Shown here piece by piece: positions 56,507-64,000 of a stretch of 64,000 nt of DNA. The position numbers were made by a program, and so were the translations under genes. The notes beneath the pieces were generated by a model. That model was not told where the DNA came from. It did not search any database and worked only from the letters and a program-made list of their open reading frames with translations. Origin of the DNA: Cellvibrio sp. PSBB006 (GTDB lineage Bacteria > Pseudomonadota > Gammaproteobacteria > Pseudomonadales > Cellvibrionaceae); assembly GCF_002162135.1 (NCBI RefSeq), contig NZ_CP021382.1, forward strand, positions 1,981,001 to 2,045,000, given 5' to 3'. The first letter of the stretch is position 1. Each line of letters begins with the position of its first letter.

Positions 56507-57784
56507 ATGACCGATAAACTTCCGCTAACGCTTGCGGCACCTGCGCAACATCTCCGCCATCTGGTCATGATTCGTTGGCTGTTAGTCATATGTCTATGTG
56601 CAACGGCTGCCTTAACATTTACATTCAGCGATTTGGATCTTCCCTACCCGGCGTTCGCCACGATCTTGCTGATTTTTATCGTTATCAATTGGTTAACAGC
56701 CTTACGCTTGCATCGTGAAGTTCCGGTCACTGATATTGAATTTTTTATTCAATTGCTGCTTGATGTGCTTTGTCTCAGCGCCTTGTTCTATTTCAGCGGT
56801 GGGGCTAACAACCCTTTTATTTCTTATTTCCTTGTGCCGATTTGTATCTCGGCTGCGACGCTTTCGTGGTCTTATACCTGGGTAATTACCTCACTGTGCG
56901 TTGCCAGCTACACACTTTTATTATTTTTTCATATTGCCTTGCCTGTGCTATCGCCAGCTCATCATCACGGTAATCACCAGGATATTAATCTTCACATCCT
57001 CGGAATGTGGTTGAACTTTTTCATCAGCGCAGCGCTGATAACCTATTTCGTCGTCAAGATGGCTCAGGATCTGCGTCGACAGGATGATTTACTGAATCAA
57101 AAACGTGAAGACGATCTACGCGATGAACAATTAATGGCTGTCGCAACACTTGCTGCAGGAACTGCCCATGAGCTGGGTACACCGTTATCCACGATGAAAG
57201 TCTTATTGGCAGAATTACGTGATGAATATAGCGATGAGCCGCAGCTATACGATGACTTAAAAGTGCTGTCAGACCAGGTTCAACAATGTTCAATTACCTT
57301 GAAAAACCTGGTAGGAAAAGCTGAATATGGCAAAGACGGACAATTTGCAGCGCAATCCCTGCGAAAGTTCTGTGAGGACATCCTTGAGCGATGGCTCGTC
57401 ATGCGCCCCGATGTTAGCGCCACTCTGGATATCAATCAGGATTCACCGGATGTTGTTTGTTATCTTCACCCGACCATTGCACAATCCATTATTAATTTAC
57501 TCAACAACGCCGCTGATGCTAATCCAGAAAATATCATCATCAGCATCAGCTGGGATAAAGCTGCTATGCGTTGGAAAATCGAAGATAACGGTCCAGGTAT
57601 TCCCATGGAAATTGCCAGTCAATTAGGCAAACCCTTTGTCACGACAAAAGGAAAGGGCTTAGGCTTAGGATTATTTTTAACCCATGCCACGATTAATCGC
57701 TATGGTGGAGAGGTCTATCTTTACAACCGCTCACCGCAAGGTACCTTGACAGAATTACACCTGCCATTGCAGCACTCGGGATAG
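56507..57784 (+). CDS. RegB/PrrB-type redox sensor histidine kinase
   Basis: A 425-residue sensor with six N-terminal membrane segments (to ~185), a HisKA domain with H221 in AAGTAHELGTPLSTM, and an HATPase domain (NNAADANPENI, DNGPGIP, GKGLGLGLFL). The motif GGANNPF (98-104) in the membrane part fits GGxxNPF, which binds ubiquinone in RegB, and C261 lies where RegB has its redox-active Cys. It should respond to the quinone pool and phosphorylate the regulator encoded 4 bases downstream. Confidence 0.92.
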   Translation: MTDKLPLTLAAPAQHLRHLVMIRWLLVICLCATAALTFTFSDLDLPYPAFATILLIFIVINWLTALRLHREVPVTDIEFFIQLLLDVLCLSALFYFSGGANNPFISYFLVPICISAATLSWSYTWVITSLCVASYTLLLFFHIALPVLSPAHHHGNHQDINLHILGMWLNFFISAALITYFVVKMAQDLRRQDDLLNQKREDDLRDEQLMAVATLAAGTAHELGTPLSTMKVLLAELRDEYSDEPQLYDDLKVLSDQVQQCSITLKNLVGKAEYGKDGQFAAQSLRKFCEDILERWLVMRPDVSATLDINQDSPDVVCYLHPTIAQSIINLLNNAADANPENIIISISWDKAAMRWKIEDNGPGIPMEIASQLGKPFVTTKGKGLGLGLFLTHATINRYGGEVYLYNRSPQGTLTELHLPLQHSG

Positions 57785-57788
57785 AATC

Positions 57789-58331
57789 ATGACAATGCAT
57801 CAAACAAAAGAAATTTTTCTTCTGGTCGATGATGATCCAACGCTATGCCAGATACTTGGCAGAGCACTTGTGCGGCGCGGACACCAGGCGTTTTCTGCCG
57901 GCAATAGTGAAGAAGCATTATTGTTGGTAGATAAATACGTCTTCAGCAAAGCCGTCGTAGATTTAAAGCTAGCGCAAGAATCCGGCCTCATATTGATTCG
58001 CGAACTCAAGATACGGCAACCTGATTTGCAGATTGTCATGCTGACGGGGTATTCAAGCATCTCTACCGCCGTAGAGGCCATTAAACTGGGGGCGTTAAAT
58101 TATTTATGCAAACCCGCAGATACAGAAGATATTCTTGCCGCTTTTGATCTGCAAGCAATTAAACAGTTGGAGATTCCGGCTAATCCCCCGTCAGTCGACA
58201 GACTGGAATGGGAGCACATACAAAAAGTGCTGCAGGAAAACGACGGAAATATTTCCGCCACGGCGCGCAGTTTGGGCATGCATCGACGAACGCTACAACG
58301 AAAACTGCAAAAACGTCCGGTAAGACAATAA
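57789..58331 (+). CDS. RegA/PrrA-type response regulator
   Basis: A 180-residue regulator. The receiver has acidic residues D14-D16, phosphorylatable D58 (KAVVDLKLAQESG) and the K of LCKPA. A short linker with Pro residues leads to a Fis-type helix-turn-helix (GNISATARSLGMHRRTLQRK), the compact RegA/PrrA/ActR architecture without an AAA+ domain. The DNA-binding helix is the conserved form of this family. It follows the RegB-type kinase by 4 bases. In relatives the pair governs respiration and redox balance. Confidence 0.93.
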   Translation: MTMHQTKEIFLLVDDDPTLCQILGRALVRRGHQAFSAGNSEEALLLVDKYVFSKAVVDLKLAQESGLILIRELKIRQPDLQIVMLTGYSSISTAVEAIKLGALNYLCKPADTEDILAAFDLQAIKQLEIPANPPSVDRLEWEHIQKVLQENDGNISATARSLGMHRRTLQRKLQKRPVRQ

Positions 58332-58333
58332 GG

Positions 58334-58810
58334 TTACAGTTGACAGGCCATCAGCAACGCATCTTCATGTCCATTATTAGTGGGATAATAATTTTTGCGC
58401 TGCCCCACTTCAAAAAAGCCCTCGCGTGCATAGAGCTCTATCGCCTTACGATTGGAAACTCGGACTTCAAGGAACATCATATCCGCGTGATCTTTAACAT
58501 AGCTAACGGCATACTGCAGCAAACAACTTCCAATACCTTTACGCTGATACTTAGGTGCTACAGCGATATTCAATAATTCGGCATCACCACCGCCATACGT
58601 TACAACGACGTAACCAGCCAGAACACCGTTGCATTCAGCCAACCAACAGCGCTGCCGCCCATCTAGACAATCTTCAAAACTGGACTGCCGCCATGGATGA
58701 GAGTGAACACTGCGTTCCAACAGTAAAACATCAGCCAGGTCTGATTCGACCAGCAAACGCATGTTCAGCAGCAACCCTGATGAGGTATCTAACGTAATAG
58801 GCGTAAACAT
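58334..58810 (-). CDS. rimI: Ribosomal protein S18 alanine N-acetyltransferase RimI
   Basis: A 158-residue GNAT acetyltransferase. The acetyl-CoA loop is YQRKGIGSCLL; AELLNIAVAP precedes it; LEVRVSNRKAIELYAREGF is the RimI-type motif. It acetylates the N-terminus of S18. The ATG at 58810 is assumed; a second ATG at 58762 also fits the family start. Convergent with the response regulator gene (2-base gap) and directly after the HolD-like gene, as holD-rimI in E. coli. Confidence 0.9.
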   Translation of the reverse strand: MFTPITLDTSSGLLLNMRLLVESDLADVLLLERSVHSHPWRQSSFEDCLDGRQRCWLAECNGVLAGYVVVTYGGGDAELLNIAVAPKYQRKGIGSCLLQYAVSYVKDHADMMFLEVRVSNRKAIELYAREGFFEVGQRKNYYPTNNGHEDALLMACQL

Positions 58811-58813
58811 AGA

Positions 58814-59587
58814 TTATGCTGCGGAGCGCCATGATTGTAGCACTTGCCATAAGCTGCGCTTTTGCTCAGGCTTTTGCAGCAACTCGACAAGGCTTGGGGC
58901 AATAATTGCTTGGGTGGAAAATTGTGTTAACGCCAAGATATGGAATAACGAAGACTGGTATGAGTTCTCCGATTCCAGAAAATATTGTGCTGCGTTATAT
59001 CCCATTAACAAAAGCCGCTTGACTGGCCTACGCTCCAACTCAACCTCCAGCCAGACCTGCAAAACACTTCGTGCATCATCAACTGTTCGTGATACGAAGG
59101 TGTTATCAATCAGCGGCCAACGCAGGATATCTTCGCTTCCTGAATTGGAAGGAACGCCGTATAAAGCACGAAGGATATTTTGTAATAATAATTCAGTAGG
59201 CAAAGCTAGCTGAGCATTGCGAGAATCGATAACCAACAGATCATGTTGAGGCCGCCATATGCTTAATGCAAATGCCGGGATTGTCTTAACGACTGGCGTT
59301 GATATTAGACCGACATCATTTTTTTGTTCCGGCTTCGGTGCATCCGTCTTCTTTGGTTGATCCAATTTCAGGTCACGTAACACATCCGCAACCGCCGTTG
59401 GCTTATCCACCATGTTGCGTAAATTTGTATCCGTTTGCGGTGATTCTTCCTCGCCAAGTGGAAATACTGTGTCTGAGACAGGCAACGCACATGCGACAGG
59501 AACAGGGGCAAGAGCCAAACGCCAACGAGGCATATAGTTCTCTATACCCATCGACGTTAGATATGACTGGCGTTGATATTCATTCAT
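58814..59587 (-). CDS. HolD-like protein (possible DNA polymerase III psi subunit)
   Basis: A 257-residue protein. The N-terminus RQSYLTSMGIENYMPRWRLA resembles the start of E. coli HolD, which holds the chi/psi interaction and clamp-loader segment. A low-complexity, charged linker (~55-100) follows, then a folded C-terminal domain (WRPQHDLLVIDSRNAQLALP, RRPVKRLLLMGYNAAQYFLE). It is almost twice as long as E. coli HolD (137), so the assignment rests on the N-terminus and on the position before rimI. The open frame extends into leuA; the ATG at 59587, 7 bases after the leuA stop, is the likely start. Confidence 0.6.
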   Translation of the reverse strand: MNEYQRQSYLTSMGIENYMPRWRLALAPVPVACALPVSDTVFPLGEEESPQTDTNLRNMVDKPTAVADVLRDLKLDQPKKTDAPKPEQKNDVGLISTPVVKTIPAFALSIWRPQHDLLVIDSRNAQLALPTELLLQNILRALYGVPSNSGSEDILRWPLIDNTFVSRTVDDARSVLQVWLEVELERRPVKRLLLMGYNAAQYFLESENSYQSSLFHILALTQFSTQAIIAPSLVELLQKPEQKRSLWQVLQSWRSAA

Positions 59588-59594
59588 GACGAAT

Positions 59595-61142
59595 TTAAAT
59601 TCCATCCCGTTGAGGATGCGATTTTTCCGCACGTGAATATAAGAGATTCAATGCATGAAGATAAGCTTTGGCAGAGGCTGTCACTATATCCGTGTCTGCA
59701 CCTACCCCATTCACTATGATGCCATTTTTCTCCAACCGAACCGTAACATCACCTTGAGAATCAGTCCCTTCTGTAATCGCATTAACTGAATACAATTGTA
59801 GATGCGCATTGCTATTAACAATTTTTTCGATCGCTTTGAAGGTGGCATCTACAGGTCCACTACCACTTGCCTCTGCGGCTTGACTCACGCCATTCATCAC
59901 GACATTCAGTTTCGCATAAGGATTGGTTCCTGTCTTACAAACCACCTCCATGTCACCAAGATGATAGGCCTCATGAAGAGTATGAGGTTGAGCGTCACTC
60001 ACCAAAGCCTGAAGATCCTCATCGAAAATTTCGTGCTTTTTGTCGGCCAACTCTTTGAAGCGAGTGAAAGCGGCATTAAGCGCTTCACTATCCGCAAAAG
60101 TAATACCTAAAGCCTCAAACCTCGCCTTTACAGCTGCCCGCCCCGAGTGCTTACCCAACACCAATTTATTGGTATTCCAGCCTACATCTTCAGCACGCAT
60201 GATTTCATAGGTTTCCCGATGCTTGAGAATCCCATCCTGATGAATACCGGACTCATGGGCAAATGCGTTTGCACCGACTATCGCCTTATTAGGTTGCACG
60301 GGGAAACCAGTAATACTGGAAACCAGTCTGGAAGTCGGGACAATATGGACGGTATCAATAGTTGTCTCAACGGGCATCATATCCTTTCGTGTTTTGACCG
60401 CCATCACGATTTCTTCCAGCGCTGCATTACCCGCACGCTCACCTAACCCATTAATAGTACATTCCACCTGGCGTGCACCATGCATCACAGCAGACAGAGA
60501 GTTAGCCACAGCCAACCCCAGATCATTGTGACAATGCGTCGAAAAGATTGCTTTGTCCGCATTGGGGATAGCCTCTATCAAACGACGGAAGAGCATGCCA
60601 TATTCATCCGGTTCGCCATAACCAACCGTATCAGGCAAATTGATTGTTCGGGCACCGGCCGTAATCACGGCCTCGATAATGCGACACATGAACCCAAACT
60701 CTGAGCGACTGGCGTCCTCCAGCGAAAACTCCACATCATCAGTAAACTGACGAGCCAATTTAACTGCCGCCACCGCTTGCTCTAACACTTTCGACGGTTC
60801 CATCTGCAGCTTATACTGCATATGAATGGGTGAAGTAGCGATAAACGTGTGAATACGCCCCGAATTTGCAGGCTTGATTGCTTCTGCAGCGCGCTCGATA
60901 TCACCTTTGATGGCTCTCGCTAGACTGCACACTGTTGAATCTTTAACTGCTTCCGCCACAGCTCGCACAGATTCAAAATCCCCGGGACTGGCTATTGCGA
61001 AACCAGCCTCAATAACATCGACTCGCAATTTCTCCAACATTCGGGCAATACGCACCTTTTCATCGCGTGTCATAGACGCACCCGGACTCTGTTCTCCGTC
61101 ACGCAACGTCGTATCAAAAATAACTAATTTGTCTTTATTCAT
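59595..61142 (-). CDS. leuA: 2-isopropylmalate synthase LeuA
   Basis: A 515-residue enzyme for the first step of leucine synthesis (acetyl-CoA plus 2-oxoisovalerate). [17 protein letters not shown] and [20 protein letters not shown] are the HMGL-like TIM-barrel motifs with metal ligands; a linker leads to the C-terminal LeuA regulatory domain (~390-515) that binds leucine. Class I length. The frame is open 13 codons further, but the ATG at 61142 gives the family N-terminus. Two palindromes lie ~75-130 bases upstream. Confidence 0.95.
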   Translation of the reverse strand: MNKDKLVIFDTTLRDGEQSPGASMTRDEKVRIARMLEKLRVDVIEAGFAIASPGDFESVRAVAEAVKDSTVCSLARAIKGDIERAAEAIKPANSGRIHTFIATSPIHMQYKLQMEPSKVLEQAVAAVKLARQFTDDVEFSLEDASRSEFGFMCRIIEAVITAGARTINLPDTVGYGEPDEYGMLFRRLIEAIPNADKAIFSTHCHNDLGLAVANSLSAVMHGARQVECTINGLGERAGNAALEEIVMAVKTRKDMMPVETTIDTVHIVPTSRLVSSITGFPVQPNKAIVGANAFAHESGIHQDGILKHRETYEIMRAEDVGWNTNKLVLGKHSGRAAVKARFEALGITFADSEALNAAFTRFKELADKKHEIFDEDLQALVSDAQPHTLHEAYHLGDMEVVCKTGTNPYAKLNVVMNGVSQAAEASGSGPVDATFKAIEKIVNSNAHLQLYSVNAITEGTDSQGDVTVRLEKNGIIVNGVGADTDIVTASAKAYLHALNLLYSRAEKSHPQRDGI

Positions 61143-61217
61143 CGTAAATCCCACGCTAACCACGCATTTTTGATTTATCAAATTATAAGGCAGTAAAAAA
61201 AGTTAAGATACGATGCT

Positions 61218-61271
61218 GGGTTAACCCTAGACAAACATTTCAATATATAAAGTCATCAACAATGTTGATGA
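61218..61271. promoter_or_regulatory. Two palindromes upstream of leuA
   Basis: GGGTTAACCC (61218-61227) is a perfect 10-bp palindrome, and TCATCAACA-A-TGTTGATGA (61253-61271) has perfect 9-bp arms. Both are in the leuA leader/promoter region, with an AT-rich TATATA between them. They look like protein-binding sites and not terminators, as no T-tract follows. Confidence 0.4.
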
Positions 61272-61344
61272 TAGAAAGTTTTAGACGAGACCATTCATTA
61301 TTGGAAGTACGGAACGAGCAGGAAGGGCAGATTAGTGTAGCAAT

Positions 61345-61377
61345 AAAAAAGCCCCGATTGCATTAGCAACCGGGGCC
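61345..61377 (-). terminator. Terminator of the rRNA operon
   Basis: On the minus strand GCCCCGGTTGC-TAAT-GCAATCGGGGC forms an 11-bp stem (one G-T) followed by six T, 12 bases after the 5S gene. Confidence 0.92.
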
Positions 61378-61388
61378 TGGGTTTAAGA

Positions 61389-61506
61389 GCTTGACGATGA
61401 CCTACTCTCACATGGGGAAACCCCACACTACCATCGGCGCTAAGTCGTTTCACTTCTGAGTTCGGTATGGGATCAGGTGGTTCCAACTCGCTATGATCGT
61501 CAAGCA
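61389..61506 (-). rRNA. rrf: 5S ribosomal RNA
   Basis: About 118 nucleotides on the minus strand. The ends pair (GCTTGACGAT with ATCGTCAAGC), and the interior shows the conserved ACCTGATCCCATACCGAACT, CAGAAGTGAAACG and GCCGATGGTAGTGTGG elements. Followed by the operon terminator. Confidence 0.96.
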
Positions 61507-61656
61507 AAGCGGTATGAAGGATTCCAGTCTTACCACCAGTCGGTGTGCTGTAGCTCTTCAAATAGGGTGGTGGATGTAAAGTCGTGCTGTTACAGCGAAT
61601 TGGTATCTCTTAAAAAGCCCGGATCACGCAATCGTTAAACAATCGATTCTGTTATA

Positions 61657-64000
<2,344 letters not shown>

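Noticed and set aside
61507..61656. Possible tRNA in the 23S-5S spacer
   Set aside because: No cloverleaf or TTCGA-type T-loop could be made out in the 150 bases.

Overview
The window looks like a contiguous piece of chromosome from a gammaproteobacterium close to the Pseudomonadales/Cellvibrionales, most likely a Cellvibrio-like bacterium. This rests on gene content and order (pilA | pilBCD-coaE-yacG, a complete mra/dcw division cluster continuing into lpxC, an M23 peptidase, secA, argJ and a long MutT, rnpB upstream of mraZ, rsmI | lpoA-yraN-diaA-dolP, a RegBA-type redox pair) and not on any database search.

Layout. 1-457: 5' part of a secreted protein of unknown function that runs off the left edge. 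581-7157: type IV pilus locus, with pilA and a PglL/O-antigen-ligase-like protein on the minus strand and pilB-pilC-pilD divergent on the plus strand, followed by coaE and yacG. 8162-32805: more than 24 kb of minus-strand genes, read from the right as mraZ, rsmH, ftsL, ftsI, murE, murF, mraY, murD, ftsW, murG, murC, ddlB, ftsQ, ftsA, ftsZ, lpxC, M23 peptidase, secA, argJ, mutT. Many neighbours overlap by 1-8 bases. 33131-33512: RNase P RNA. 33840-36212: a TonB-dependent receptor gene lying between rnpB and rsmI. 36290-40696: rsmI divergent from lpoA-yraN-diaA-dolP. 40809-45617: lemA, an M48 metallopeptidase, an AspT-type aminotransferase and a YbaK-like deacylase. 45699-52210: exbD, SOS-type dinB, a gene-poor stretch, a histone H1-like protein, a PilZ protein, a cyclic-nucleotide-binding-domain protein, and a secreted protein with a TonB-type C-terminus. 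52261-59587: two genes of unknown function, prfC, a MATE transporter, a RegB/RegA-type two-component pair, rimI and a HolD-like gene. 59595-64000: leuA, then 5S rRNA and the 3' part of 23S rRNA, all on the minus strand.

How it works together. Most of the window is core machinery: peptidoglycan precursor synthesis and septation (mra/dcw), its outer-membrane activator LpoA, lipid A synthesis (LpxC), secretion (SecA), pilus assembly, and translation or ribosome functions. Clear regulatory sites are a textbook -24/-12 (sigma54) promoter for pilA, a sigma70 promoter followed by an in-phase series of 10-bp-spaced GTGG boxes at mraZ, a near-consensus LexA box upstream of dinB, and many intrinsic terminators.

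I did not find a CRISPR array, an insertion sequence or an obvious new multi-gene system. The least ordinary items are a chalcone-isomerase-like/TonB C-terminal fusion, an FtsI whose SxN motif reads SSQ, a possible leader peptide in front of lpxC, the H1-like protein, and a 786-base gene-poor region that may hold gene debris. All coordinates of short sites were counted by eye and may be off by a base.
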